From Janibacter limosus NBRC 16128 (GTDB lineage Bacteria > Actinomycetota > Actinomycetes > Actinomycetales > Dermatophilaceae), in assembly GCF_001570985.1 (NCBI RefSeq), contig NZ_BCSS01000004.1, positions 1 to 64,000 on the forward strand: a stretch of DNA of 64,000 nucleotides, in the 5' to 3' direction. The notes below the pieces were generated by a model. It saw only the letters and a program-made list of their open reading frames with translations, was not told the origin of the DNA and searched no databases. This document shows, one piece after another, positions 40,874 to 49,011 of this stretch. The position numbers and the translations under genes were made by a program. Position 1 is the stretch's first letter; each line of letters starts with the position of its first letter.

Positions 40874-41385
40874 GTCCGGTGTGGAGTCGGTGGCAGCGCG
40901 CCCGCGCGGTGCCCGTGCCCGAGGGCGTCGAGATCGAGCCGGGGGAGCGGGTGCTGGCCACCGCGGCGACCTCCGGCGCAGAGGTCGTCGTCATCACGAC
41001 CCATCGGCTCGTCGTGCCCGGAGGGGCGCTGGCGCAGGGACGACCTTGGCACCTCGTCGATCGTGGTCGGTGGGACCCCGAGACGGACGAGCTGTCGGTG
41101 ACCTGGGTCGACCACGGGCCGGCGGGGCGCTGGACGCTCACCGAGCCGGGCGCCGTGCCCGATCACTTCCAGGAGCGTGTGCAGTCCACGATCGTCCTCG
41201 TCGAAGAGGTCTCGATCGACCGACAGCGACGTGCCCGCGTCGTCCTGCGCAAGGACCTGGCCACCGAGCGGGTGCTGGCGCAGACCATCGTCGCTCGCGG
41301 CTGCGACCCCGATGACCCCGAGCTGGTCGCCGAGACCGAGGCCGTCGCCGATCGGCTCGCGGAGCAGATCGGGCGCGAGGGCTGA
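40870..41385 (+). CDS. Conserved hypothetical protein coupled to dnaG
   Basis: The ATG overlaps the dnaG stop (ATGA). The 171-aa product is cytosolic, without signal or membrane segments. It looks like alternating strands (V-V-V-I-T-T-H-R-L-V-V-P-G-G near 40-53, then T-W-V-D-H-G), a PH-like or beta-barrel layout, and ends in a helix. Small proteins of this kind follow dnaG in related Actinobacteria, but I know of no function. Confidence 0.7.
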   Translation: MSPVWSRWQRARAVPVPEGVEIEPGERVLATAATSGAEVVVITTHRLVVPGGALAQGRPWHLVDRGRWDPETDELSVTWVDHGPAGRWTLTEPGAVPDHFQERVQSTIVLVEEVSIDRQRRARVVLRKDLATERVLAQTIVARGCDPDDPELVAETEAVADRLAEQIGREG

Positions 41386-41429
41386 CGTCCGCACGGTGAC
41401 CGGCCCTCGGCCTCGAGGTCTCTCTTTCC

Positions 41430-41435
41430 TATGGT
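41430..41435 (+). promoter_or_regulatory. -10 element for leaderless 2OG-oxygenase gene
   Basis: TATGGT ends 6 nt before the ATG at 41442. GAGGT in the gap is too close to the start to be a ribosome site. Confidence 0.5.
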
Positions 41436-41441
41436 GAGGTC

Positions 41442-42440
41442 ATGACCCGCGACGCGCTGCCCGTACTCGACCTGGCCGACCTCGATGCCGGCCCGGAGGC
41501 CGCCGAGCGGTTTCGAGAGGCGCTGCGAACGGCCACCCACGAGGTGGGCTTCTTCCACCTGCGCCACCACATCGACCTCGCGGTCATCGAGGAGCTCTTC
41601 GACGTCGCGCGCCGCTTCTTCGTCCTGCCCGAGGAGGACAAGCGGGCGATCGAGATGACCCGCAGCCCGCACTTCCGCGGCTGGACCCGCCTCGACGGCG
41701 AGCTGACCCAGGGGCAGGTCGACCATCGTGAGCAGATCGACGTCGGCACCGAGCGCGAGGAGAGCGGCATCGTCGACCCGCCCTACATGCGCCTCGACGG
41801 CCCCAACCAGTGGCCGCAGGCCCTGCCCGAGCTGCGCACCGTCGTGCAGGCCTGGATCGACCGGCTCGAGGTGCTCGGTCACCGGCTGCTGGCGCAGTGG
41901 GCTCTCGCCCTCGGGGCGCCGGCCGACCACTTCGTCCCCACCTTCGCCCCGGCCTCGATCCTGCTCAAGCTCGTCCGCTACCCCGGGACGGCAGACCGGT
42001 CCCAAGGCGTCGGTGCGCACAGCGACCCGGGCATCCTCACGCTGCTGCTGATCGAGCCGGGCAAGGCCGGGTTGCAGGTCCAGGCCGACGACGGCTGGAT
42101 CGACGTGCCGCCGACGGACGACTGCTTCGTGGTCAACATCGGCGAGCTGATGGAGGTCGCGACCGACGGTTATCTGAGGGCCACCCAGCACCGCGTCACT
42201 GCTCCGCCGGAAGGCAGCCAGCGGCTGTCCATCCCGTTTTTCTTCAACCCTGCGCTGGACGCCCCGGTGCCGTCCGTCGACCTGCCGCCGGAGCTTGCCG
42301 CACGCACCCGCGGGGTCACCCAGGACGCCGCAAATGTCATCGGCAGCCGCTACGGCGAAAACCTGCTGAAGGCTCGGCTCCGCGCGCATCCGGACGTCGC
42401 AGCGCTGCATCATGCTGACCTGGTCGGTCGCGAGCACTGA
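41442..42440 (+). CDS. Isopenicillin N synthase-like 2OG/Fe(II) oxygenase
   Basis: Cytosolic non-haem iron oxygenase of the isopenicillin N synthase/plant-type 2OG family, 332 aa. It has the N-terminal DIOX_N part (V-G-F-F-H-L-R near 34-40) and the catalytic 2OG-FeII domain (about 175-290) with iron ligands H-x-D in G-A-H-S-D-P-G-I-L-T-L-L and H in T-Q-H-R-V, then R-L-S-I-P-F-F-F. No secondary-metabolite cluster surrounds it. Substrate unknown; the fold-level call is firm. Confidence 0.88.
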   Translation: MTRDALPVLDLADLDAGPEAAERFREALRTATHEVGFFHLRHHIDLAVIEELFDVARRFFVLPEEDKRAIEMTRSPHFRGWTRLDGELTQGQVDHREQIDVGTEREESGIVDPPYMRLDGPNQWPQALPELRTVVQAWIDRLEVLGHRLLAQWALALGAPADHFVPTFAPASILLKLVRYPGTADRSQGVGAHSDPGILTLLLIEPGKAGLQVQADDGWIDVPPTDDCFVVNIGELMEVATDGYLRATQHRVTAPPEGSQRLSIPFFFNPALDAPVPSVDLPPELAARTRGVTQDAANVIGSRYGENLLKARLRAHPDVAALHHADLVGREH

Positions 42441-42504
42441 GTCCCGGCCCCGTTTTCGTGTCCCGGCCACCTTCTTGCTATGGTGGCGCAGCGCTACGGC
42501 GCGA

Positions 42505-42580
42505 TCCCCTGTAGCTCAATTGGCAGAGCATTCGGCTGTTAACCGGAGGGTTGTTGGTTCGAGTCCAACCGGGGGAGCCA
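42505..42580 (+). tRNA. tRNA-Asn (GTT)
   Basis: Full cloverleaf of 76 nt including an encoded CCA. The acceptor stem TCCCCTG pairs with CGGGGGA, the anticodon loop is CTGTTAA (anticodon GTT), and the T-loop is GTTCGAGTC. TATGGT at 42479-42484 is a plausible -10. Confidence 0.96.
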
Positions 42581-42582
42581 GC

Positions 42583-42617
42583 AGAGCCCCTCATCCGCAT
42601 CGCGGGTGAGGGGCTCT
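42583..42617. terminator. Terminator after tRNA-Asn
   Basis: Arms 42583-42598 and 42602-42617 form a 16-bp stem (one G-U) with a 3-nt loop, 2 nt past the tRNA. It can also serve the convergent lipoprotein gene ending at 42648. Confidence 0.85.
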
Positions 42618-42647
42618 CGTCGTTTGGGGCTCGTCAGCTCGGGCTCG

Positions 42648-43622
42648 TCAGCTGGAGCTCGGTGAGGGCCCGTCGGTGCCTGAGGTGCTCGGGGTCCGCG
42701 GCTCAGGGCACGGCGCCAGCTTGGGCGGCGTGGCGGTGCGCTTGCCGATCTGCTTGCGGGTGCCGAGGTTGTCGCGGACGGAGCGCTTCCACTCGCCGGT
42801 CTCGACCATGTCGGCCAAGGCATCGTGCACGTCCTCGCACAGGGCCGTGTCCTCGCGGCGCATGGCGACGCCCCAGCGCTCGGTGGTGAAGGGTCGGCCA
42901 CTCGTGCGCCACTTGTCGGGCGAAGCCGACGTGCGCGCGAAGCTCCGCAGGATGGCCGCATCGGAGGTGACGGCGTCGACCTGGCGCTGCTCGAGGAGGT
43001 CGACGCACTCGGAGATGCGCGGACGCATCGTCAGGTGCAGTCCCGGATAGTTGGCGACGAGCTCGGTGGTCGACTGAGAGCCCTGGACGCTGCAGACGGT
43101 GGATCCGGACAGTTGTGCCGGTTTGCGGATCGTGCTGGTGGTCCGCACGAGCAGGTCCTGCCCGGTGCTCAGGTAGGGCCCTGCAAAGGTCACGTCCTCC
43201 GCGCGCTCAGGCGTCATCGAGTAGGCAGCGAGGACGAGGTCGACCTGGCCCGTGGCCAGCAGGGTCTCGCGCTGGTCCGTCAGGGCCTCGACAAAGGTGA
43301 TCCGGGGGACGCCCAGATATCGCGCGATGTACCGCGCGACGTCCGCATCCAGCCCCGTGTACGTGTCGTCCTCGCGCAAACCGACACCAGGCTGGTCGAA
43401 GGAGATCGCCACGCGCAGGGTGCCGGGCACATCGGTCTCGTGCAGCGAGGGACTCGACGTGGTACTCGATGACGGGATCGTCTCGGGGCTGGAGGTCGAC
43501 GTCGACGTGCTGGTGGATGTCGGGGTCGGGGAGCCCGTGGGGTCCACCTCGACCGATCGCACGCAGCCGGTCAGGAGGGTAGCGGTGAGCGCGGCTGTGG
43601 CCAGCACGCGGACTCGGCGCAC
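42648..43622 (-). CDS. Orphan amino-acid-binding lipoprotein (GluB paralogue)
   Basis: Solute-binding protein of the SBP_bac_3 family. From the GTG at 43622, with AAGGGGGA upstream, the 324-aa product has a lipobox ending at Cys20 and then a Ser/Thr-rich linker (about 30-60). The receptor fold begins at L-R-V-A-I-S-F-D-Q-P-G-V-G-L. It closely resembles GluB encoded at 47323-48153 (shared A-T-G-Q-V-D-L-V and F-A-G-P-Y blocks) but has no permease or ATPase beside it. It may feed the Glu transporter or serve signalling. It ends in a Pro/Ser-rich tail. Confidence 0.85.
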   Translation of the reverse strand: MRRVRVLATAALTATLLTGCVRSVEVDPTGSPTPTSTSTSTSTSSPETIPSSSTTSSPSLHETDVPGTLRVAISFDQPGVGLREDDTYTGLDADVARYIARYLGVPRITFVEALTDQRETLLATGQVDLVLAAYSMTPERAEDVTFAGPYLSTGQDLLVRTTSTIRKPAQLSGSTVCSVQGSQSTTELVANYPGLHLTMRPRISECVDLLEQRQVDAVTSDAAILRSFARTSASPDKWRTSGRPFTTERWGVAMRREDTALCEDVHDALADMVETGEWKRSVRDNLGTRKQIGKRTATPPKLAPCPEPRTPSTSGTDGPSPSSS

Positions 43623-43697
43623 GTCATCCCCCTTCGTCGGACGGGTCCATCCTTGCAGGCGACGACCGAGGACGAAGGGGGAGACCACCGCTATGCG

Positions 43698-44366
43698 TCA
43701 GCGGCGGGAGGTCGCTGACGTCCGGCCGAAGGTGTTGGAGTTGTCGACCGTCTTCAGGCGCCAGTAGCGCGCGGAGGACGAGGTGCGCTTGAAGGTGACC
43801 TTGCCGTACCTGTTGGTCGTAGTAGAGGTGACGGGCTTCCAGGCGCAGGTGGAGCAGGCCTGCGACTGCAGGTACACCCGGTAGCCCGACAGGGCGGCGT
43901 ACTTCCCGGCCCGGGGGGAGTAGCGGGTCGTCGTGCCCGCGATGGTGACGGTCGAGCCGCTGCGGCTGGTGCTGATGTACTGCCGCGAGCCGTACTTGAC
44001 GGTCATCGTGCGGGTGTTCTGGGCCATCCGGTCGTAGTCGAAGTCGTAGGCACCCTCCGGGCGGACCGTGTAGACGCCCACGGGGTTCCAGTCGTACCAG
44101 TCGAGGACCTCGGAGGTCATCCCCGGGTCGAACCAGAACGCGTCAAAGCTGCCCTGCGTGGGGTGGACGACGCTCCAGAACGCGTACTCGGCGTAGGCAC
44201 GGCAGCCGGAGCTGTAGATGCCCGTCACGGTGCGGTACGGCGAGACGATCGCCACCTTGCTCGGGGTGCTGATGTTGCAGGACGGCGCCGCCTGCGCGGA
44301 CGGGGCGGCGAGCAGGGTGAGGGGGAGCAGGGAGGCGGTGGCCACCGCCAGAGCGCGCTTGAACAT
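43698..44366 (-). CDS. Secreted protein of unknown function
   Basis: The 222-aa product has a clear Sec signal (basic start, hydrophobic core, A-Q-A cleavage near 26-27). The mature part is rich in Ser, Thr, Tyr and Arg with strand-like segments and four Cys in two pairs (near 30/55 and 171/174), which may form disulfides. The C-terminal T-F-G-R-T-S-A-T-S-R-R resembles Ig-like wall-associated proteins only loosely. No catalytic motif is seen. It stands between the orphan lipoprotein and a small membrane gene, same strand. Confidence 0.75.
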   Translation of the reverse strand: MFKRALAVATASLLPLTLLAAPSAQAAPSCNISTPSKVAIVSPYRTVTGIYSSGCRAYAEYAFWSVVHPTQGSFDAFWFDPGMTSEVLDWYDWNPVGVYTVRPEGAYDFDYDRMAQNTRTMTVKYGSRQYISTSRSGSTVTIAGTTTRYSPRAGKYAALSGYRVYLQSQACSTCAWKPVTSTTTNRYGKVTFKRTSSSARYWRLKTVDNSNTFGRTSATSRR

Positions 44367-44483
44367 GGGTGTCCTCGGAGGAAAGTGAAGAGTGGCGTAC
44401 CGGGTGATGCCCGGACAGGGAGAACAGTAGAGCCAGCCACCGACAATGACCAGAGTCGTCCGTGTCGTCCATCAGGTGTGCAG

Positions 44484-44720
44484 TTATCGGTCCGGTGACC
44501 CCGGCACATCGTTGGGCTGACTCTCGCCGAGCCAACGATGGCCGACTCGTATGCACCAGATGAGAGCGCCGAGGGCGGCGATGCACAGTGCCAGGAGGCC
44601 GAGCAGGAATCCCGGAACACCTGCTTCGTCCCGAGAGGGGATGCTGAGCATGCCGATCGCGGCCAGGCAGAGACCCCAGAACAACTGCTTCTGCGCCTGT
44701 GCCCATCGCCCGTGTCTCAT
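44484..44720 (-). CDS. Small two-helix membrane protein
   Basis: From the ATG at 44720 the product is 78 aa with two hydrophobic segments (about 13-28 and 37-60) joined by a short polar loop, and a polar C-terminus. This start is 6 nt past a -10 hexamer; a longer form from 44771 would begin near the tRNA. I recognise no family. Confidence 0.55.
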   Translation of the reverse strand: MRHGRWAQAQKQLFWGLCLAAIGMLSIPSRDEAGVPGFLLGLLALCIAALGALIWCIRVGHRWLGESQPNDVPGSPDR

Positions 44721-44726
44721 CTGGGG

Positions 44727-44732
44727 ACTGTA
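44727..44732 (-). promoter_or_regulatory. -10 element for the small membrane gene
   Basis: On the minus strand TACAGT ends 6 nt before the ATG at 44720, supporting the short start. Confidence 0.45.
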
Positions 44733-44788
44733 GCGAGGTGCTGCTGCCTCTGCTGACGTCGAGACATCCATGGCGCGCGTTGTGCGCA

Positions 44789-44865
44789 TGGTGGGGCGAC
44801 TGGGGCTTGAACCCAGGACCGACGGATTATGAGTCCGGTGCTCTGACCGACTGAGCTACCGCCCC
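44789..44865 (-). tRNA. tRNA with CAT anticodon (Met elongator or Ile2)
   Basis: Minus-strand cloverleaf of 77 nt with encoded CCA. The acceptor stem GGGGCGG pairs with TCGCCCC (one G-U), the D-arm is AGCTCAGTCGGTCAGAGC, the anticodon loop is CTCATAA and the T-loop is GTTCAAGCC. The 5' end lacks the initiator mismatch, so it is not tRNA-fMet. Elongator Met and lysidine-modified Ile2 cannot be told apart by eye. Confidence 0.92.
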
Positions 44866-45090
44866 GCGCGCCCGAGGGCGTCGGCGTGAGAGTACCTCTT
44901 TGTGAGTGAAACGCCTGAGGCGGTCGGGGTCACCGTGAGGGCTGGTGCTCTTGTGGTAGATGGGGCACAATGGCCGCACAACCGAAAATTTTTCGAGCAG
45001 CACACCACGAGTCTCATGCGTGCAGCAGCTTGATCCGCAGACAGTGCCTGGCGTTGGGGAAGACGTCCATCGCACTCAAGGAGGATCGAG
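44866..45090. other. Gene-free region before the DUF3145 gene
   Basis: This 225-nt stretch holds an unusually A/T-rich run (about 44983-44996) and the ribosome site AGGAGG at 45079-45084 for the next gene. TAGAT near 44958 could be part of a -10, which would leave a 5' leader of over 100 nt. I find no convincing ORF or RNA gene. Confidence 0.5.
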
Positions 45091-45603
45091 ATGTCTGCAG
45101 GAAAGCGCGTCAGCACGCGAGGTGTGGTGTTCATCCACAGCACCCCGACGGCACTGTGCCCCCACATCACGTGGGCGCTCGAGTCCGTACTGGGTCAGGC
45201 TGTGTCCCTTGACTGGACTGAGCAGCAGCTCGGCCGGTCGCTCAAGCGTGCCGAGTTTTCTTGGACCGGCGAGCCCGGTACCGGCGCGAAGCTGGCCTCC
45301 GCATTGCGAGGCTGGGACAACGTGCGCTACGAGGTCACCGAGGAGCCCACCCCGGGCCTCGACGGTTCTCGCTGGAGCCACACGCCCACGCTGGGCATCC
45401 ACCACGCCACCATCTCCGCGTCTGGTGATGTCGTCCTGCACGAAAACCGCCTGCGCGAGGTCATGACCCTCGCCCAGGGTGCTGGCGAGGCTGTCGAAGA
45501 CATGCTCGGCGAGCTGCTGGGCGAAGCCTGGGACGCCGAGCTGGAGCCCTTCCGCTACGCCGGTGACGGCGCCCCCGTGCGGTGGCTGCACAAGGTCGGC
45601 TGA
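45091..45603 (+). CDS. DUF3145 family protein
   Basis: Conserved actinobacterial cytosolic protein of unknown function, 170 aa. The R-G-V-V-F-I-H-S-T-P-T-A-L-C-P-H-I-T-W-A opening (about 10-29) and the G-W-D-N-V-R-Y-E-V-T-E-E-P-T-P-G-x-D-G-S-R-W block are the family hallmarks. AGGAGG lies 6 nt before the ATG. The family is often found near fatty-acid synthesis genes, and here the fab cluster is 3.5 kb away. It is convergent with the Glu transporter. Confidence 0.93.
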   Translation: MSAGKRVSTRGVVFIHSTPTALCPHITWALESVLGQAVSLDWTEQQLGRSLKRAEFSWTGEPGTGAKLASALRGWDNVRYEVTEEPTPGLDGSRWSHTPTLGIHHATISASGDVVLHENRLREVMTLAQGAGEAVEDMLGELLGEAWDAELEPFRYAGDGAPVRWLHKVG

Positions 45604-45622
45604 CCGAGCTCCACAGGACCCG

Positions 45623-45670
45623 ATGACGAAGGGCGCCGCGCACCCTCCTTGGCGCGGCGCCCTTCGTCAT
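45623..45670. terminator. Bidirectional terminator between DUF3145 and gluD
   Basis: ATGACGAAGGGCGCCGCGC (45623-45641) and its exact complement at 45652-45670 make a 19-bp stem with a 10-nt loop between convergent genes. Both arms carry the CGAAGGG core of the recurring motif. Confidence 0.9.
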
Positions 45671-45691
45671 GCGCTGATGACTGGCGCGGTG

Positions 45692-46558
45692 CTAGTCCTC
45701 AGCACCAGCCGCGACAGGGGCCGTCGGGATGGCCTCGCCGGAGGTGCGCCCGCGATGGTTGATCCGGCGCTCGAGCAGCCCGGCCAACGAGGTCAGTCCC
45801 CAGTTGACGGTGATGTAGATCAACGCGACGACGACCAGCGCAGCGAAGACGTTGGAGTGCAGGGAGGAGAGGTTCTGCCCCTGCTGGAGCAGATCCGGGT
45901 AGGTGATGACGGTGCCGAGGGCAGTGTCCTTGAGGATGACGACGAGCTGGCTGACCAGCGCCGGGAGCATCGCGGTCACGGCCTGGGGGAGCTGGATCGA
46001 GCGCAGCACCTGGCGGGGTGACAGCCCGACCGACAAACCAGCCTCGCGCTGCCCGGAGGGCAACGAGTGCACACCCGAGCGCAGCAGCTCGGCCATGACG
46101 GAGCCGTTGTAGAGGGTCAGTGCCGTGACGACGGCGGCGAGCGGGTTGATGTCGGCGGAGAAGACGCCGTTGTAGGCGTAGATGCCGAAGAAGAAGATCA
46201 TCATGATCAGCACGGGGATCGCGCGGAAGAACTCCACGACAGCGCCGCTGACGATGCGCACCAGGCGGTTCTGCGAGAGCCGTCCGGTGCCGAAGACGAA
46301 GCCGAAGATGCTCGCTCCGAGGACCGACAGACCAGCGGCCTTGATGGTGTTCCACAGACCGATGAGCAGGTAGTAGCGCCAGGTCGACCACGTGGCCATC
46401 GGCGACCACTTGGCTCCGGAGAACTCCTGGTACTCATTGAGCTTGCCGACGACGAGCCACGCGATGATCAGCGCCACCACGATGCCGAGGCCGGCGACGA
46501 TCCGATAGCGCACCCGTGCCTTGGGACCGGGATTGTCGAAGAGGACGCTCGTGCTCAT
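45692..46558 (-). CDS. gluD: Glutamate-type amino-acid ABC transporter permease GluD
   Basis: Polar amino-acid permease subunit (HisM type), 288 aa from the ATG at 46558. Five to six membrane helices follow a longer cytosolic N-terminus, and the EAA loop is seen as R-E-A-G-L-S-V-G-L-S-P-R-Q-V-L (about 189-203). It overlaps gluC by 4 nt (ATGA). Together they form the membrane channel of the GluABCD importer. Confidence 0.92.
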   Translation of the reverse strand: MSTSVLFDNPGPKARVRYRIVAGLGIVVALIIAWLVVGKLNEYQEFSGAKWSPMATWSTWRYYLLIGLWNTIKAAGLSVLGASIFGFVFGTGRLSQNRLVRIVSGAVVEFFRAIPVLIMMIFFFGIYAYNGVFSADINPLAAVVTALTLYNGSVMAELLRSGVHSLPSGQREAGLSVGLSPRQVLRSIQLPQAVTAMLPALVSQLVVILKDTALGTVITYPDLLQQGQNLSSLHSNVFAALVVVALIYITVNWGLTSLAGLLERRINHRGRTSGEAIPTAPVAAGAED

Positions 46559-47235
46559 CGCTTGACCGCCATCCGACGAGAGAGGCTCGTCAGGCCGATA
46601 CCGATCGGCAGGGTGACGAGGAGGAAGAAGCCGGCCACGAGGGCGAAGGTCAGGTAGTTCAGGTCCGCACGCAGCTCGAGCGCCGAGTTCATCAGGGCCG
46701 CGGTCTCGGCCACGCCGATGGCGGCGGCGACCGTGGTGTTCTTGATGAGCGCGATGATCACCGAGGCCAAGGGCGCGATCGCTCCCCGCAGAGCCTGGGG
46801 GAGGACGACGTGCGTGAGGTTCTGGGTGAAGCCCAACCCCAGGGACCGTGCTGCCTCGGCCTGCCCCGGTGGCACGGTGTTGATGCCGCTGCGGATGGCC
46901 TCGCAGACGAAGGCCGCGTGATAGACCGCCAGCCCCACGATGGCCCAGCGCACACCGTTGTCGGCGATGGAGGTCGGGCTGGTCTCGTCGGCCAGGTTGA
47001 TCCCGAGGTCGTAGAGCATGACGAAGATCGTGAAGGTGAGGATCAGGGTCAGCGGGGTGTTGCGGATGATGTTGACGTAGGCGGCACCGACGAAGCGGAA
47101 CATCGCGACCGGCGAGACCCGCATGATCGCCACGATCGTCCCGATCACCATGGCTCCGACGAGGGAGAAGGCCGCCAGCTTGATGGTGAGCCAGAAGGCC
47201 CCCCACACGTCGAACTGCTGGAAGAGCTCGTTCAT
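46555..47235 (-). CDS. gluC: Glutamate-type amino-acid ABC transporter permease GluC
   Basis: Second permease, 226 aa, with the N-terminal T-I-K-L-A-A-F-S-L-V helix, N-T-P-L-T-L (about 58-63) and the EAA loop Q-A-E-A-A-R-S-L-G-L-G-F (about 131-142). It is separated from gluB by an 87-nt gap containing a strong hairpin, so it is probably expressed below the binding protein. It overlaps gluD downstream. Confidence 0.92.
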   Translation of the reverse strand: MNELFQQFDVWGAFWLTIKLAAFSLVGAMVIGTIVAIMRVSPVAMFRFVGAAYVNIIRNTPLTLILTFTIFVMLYDLGINLADETSPTSIADNGVRWAIVGLAVYHAAFVCEAIRSGINTVPPGQAEAARSLGLGFTQNLTHVVLPQALRGAIAPLASVIIALIKNTTVAAAIGVAETAALMNSALELRADLNYLTFALVAGFFLLVTLPIGIGLTSLSRRMAVKR

Positions 47236-47278
47236 CCACTACTCCTTGTGCGTGCGCATCGTCCTGAGGTGCTGCGGT

Positions 47279-47316
47279 CGGTGGGGTGGGTCAAGGTGCT
47301 GTGACCCACCCCACCG
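47279..47316 (-). terminator. Intercistronic hairpin between gluB and gluC
   Basis: Arms 47279-47293 (CGGTGGGGTGGGTCA) and 47302-47316 are exactly complementary, 15 bp with an 8-nt loop, just after the gluB stop. As in other ABC operons, it could partly terminate transcription or protect the gluB message so that the receptor outnumbers the channel. Confidence 0.8.
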
Positions 47317-47322
47317 GTCACA

Positions 47323-48153
47323 TCAGGAGCAGGCGTCGAGCTTCGGCGGGTTGGTCTTGGCGTCGACCTTGAATCCGGCAGGACCGAAGTTGTCCTCGAC
47401 CGCCTTGTCCCACGCGCCGTCCTCGACCATCTTGGTCAGCGCCTTGTTGACGTCCTCGCACAGCGCGGTGTCGCCCTTCTTCAGGCCGATGCCGTACCGC
47501 TCCTCGGAGAAGGGAGCGCCAACGACCTTGAGCTTGCCCTTGTACTGCTCCTGGGCGGCGTAGCCGGCGAGGATCGTGTCGTCGGTCGTCAGGGCGTCGA
47601 GCTGGCCCTTGGAGACGGCCTCGGCGCACTTGGAGTAGGTGTCGAACTCCTGCAGGTTGACGCCGGGGACCTCCTTCTTGACGTTGTCGGCGGACGTGGA
47701 GCCGGTGACCGAGCACAGCTTCTTGCCATCGAGGTCCTTGGGGCCCTTGATCGTGGAGTCGGCTGCGACGAGCAGGTCCTGACCGGCGATGAAGTACGGG
47801 CCGGCGAAGGAGACCTTCTCCTTGCGTTCGTCGGTGATGGAGTAGGTCGCGACGACGAGGTCGACCTGACCCGTCGCGATGAGGTCCTCACGCTGCTTGC
47901 TCGGTGCCTGGATGAACTCGACCTTGGTCTTGCCCATCTCCTTGGCCACGTAGTTGGCCACGTCGACGTCGAAGCCGGTGTAGGTGTTGCCCTCCTTGAG
48001 GCCCAGTCCCGGCTGGTCGAACTTGATGCCGACCTTGATGCTGTCGTCGCCACCGCTGGCGCCGTCACCGCCGCCGTCATCGCTGCCACAGGCTGCGAGA
48101 CCGGCCGCGAGGGCGAGGGTGAAGGCAGCGGCGCTGATTCGTCGCATGATCAT
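47323..48153 (-). CDS. gluB: Glutamate-type binding lipoprotein GluB
   Basis: SBP_bac_3 receptor of the GluABCD importer, 276 aa from the ATG at 48153, which has AGGAGG 6 nt upstream. The lipobox A-A-C gives Cys near 22, followed by a Gly/Asp-rich linker. Receptor motifs F-D-Q-P-G-L-G-L-K, A-T-G-Q-V-D-L-V and F-A-G-P-Y are clear. Ligand is probably glutamate, by similarity of organisation to the corynebacterial system; other polar amino acids cannot be excluded. Confidence 0.92.
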   Translation of the reverse strand: MIMRRISAAAFTLALAAGLAACGSDDGGGDGASGGDDSIKVGIKFDQPGLGLKEGNTYTGFDVDVANYVAKEMGKTKVEFIQAPSKQREDLIATGQVDLVVATYSITDERKEKVSFAGPYFIAGQDLLVAADSTIKGPKDLDGKKLCSVTGSTSADNVKKEVPGVNLQEFDTYSKCAEAVSKGQLDALTTDDTILAGYAAQEQYKGKLKVVGAPFSEERYGIGLKKGDTALCEDVNKALTKMVEDGAWDKAVEDNFGPAGFKVDAKTNPPKLDACS

Positions 48154-48233
48154 GGTGCTCCTCCTGGGTTGTTCGCGGCTCACTCGCTGTGCTCCGCGGT
48201 CGTGCTGACTGACGTGTGGTGTGTGGTGCCGCC

Positions 48234-48992
48234 TCAGTGGCTGAGGATCTTGCCGAGGAAGTCCTTGGCCCGATCGCTTTGCGGATTGGTGAAGAACTCC
48301 TCAGGGGTGGCCGCCTCGACGATCTGTCCGTCGGCCATGAAGACCACGCGGTCGGCGGCCCGACGGGCGAAGCCCATCTCGTGGGTGACGACGACCATGG
48401 TCATGCCCGTCTGCGCGAGCTGGGCCATGACGTCGAGGACCTCGTTGATCATCTCGGGGTCGAGAGCCGAGGTGGGCTCGTCGAAGAGCATCACCTTGGG
48501 GTCCATGGCCAAGGAGCGGGCGATGGCCACGCGCTGCTGCTGTCCGCCCGAGAGCTGCGCGGGGAACTTCGAGGACTGCGCCTCGACGCCCACCCGGGTC
48601 AACAGCTCGTGGGCGCGCTTGTTGGCCTCTGCCTTGGACTTCTTGCGCACCTTCATCGGCCCCAAGGTGACATTGTCGAGGATCGACTTGTGCGCAAAGA
48701 GGTTGAAGGACTGGAAGACCATGCCGACGTCGGCGCGCAGCCGCGCCAGCGCCTTGCCTTCCTCGGGCAGGGGCTCGCCGTCGATGGTGATGCTGCCGGA
48801 CTCGAAGGTCTCGAGACGGTTGATCGTGCGACACAGGGTCGACTTGCCCGACCCGGAGGGGCCGATGACGACGACGACCTCACCCTTGCCGACCGTCAGG
48901 TTGATGTCCTTGAGGACGTGCAGCTGGCCGAAGTGCTTGTTGACATCGGTGAGGACGACGAGGGGTTCATGGGTGGCGCTGTCGGTCGACAT
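48234..48992 (-). CDS. gluA: Glutamate-type amino-acid ABC transporter ATPase GluA
   Basis: ATP-binding subunit, 252 aa. Walker [11 protein letters not shown] (about 41-50), signature [10 protein letters not shown] and Walker [15 protein letters not shown] are standard for polar amino-acid importers. The ATG at 48992 is 7 nt past a -10 hexamer, suggesting a leaderless operon message. Gene order gluA-gluB-gluC-gluD matches Corynebacterium. Confidence 0.94.
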   Translation of the reverse strand: MSTDSATHEPLVVLTDVNKHFGQLHVLKDINLTVGKGEVVVVIGPSGSGKSTLCRTINRLETFESGSITIDGEPLPEEGKALARLRADVGMVFQSFNLFAHKSILDNVTLGPMKVRKKSKAEANKRAHELLTRVGVEAQSSKFPAQLSGGQQQRVAIARSLAMDPKVMLFDEPTSALDPEMINEVLDVMAQLAQTGMTMVVVTHEMGFARRAADRVVFMADGQIVEAATPEEFFTNPQSDRAKDFLGKILSH

Positions 48993-48999
48993 GCGCACG

Positions 49000-49005
49000 A
49001 ACCTA
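49000..49005 (-). promoter_or_regulatory. -10 element for leaderless gluA
   Basis: On the minus strand TAGGTT ends 7 nt before the gluA ATG. Confidence 0.5.
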
Positions 49006-49011
49006 GTGGTA

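Noticed and set aside
42505-42580. Possible integration site at tRNA-Asn
   Set aside because: No integrase, no repeated tRNA 3' end downstream, and no phage genes nearby.
44970-45212. 80-codon frame running from the gene-free region into the DUF3145 gene
   Set aside because: No ribosome site and it overlaps the well-supported DUF3145 frame, with Arg/His/Cys-rich shadow composition over the overlap.
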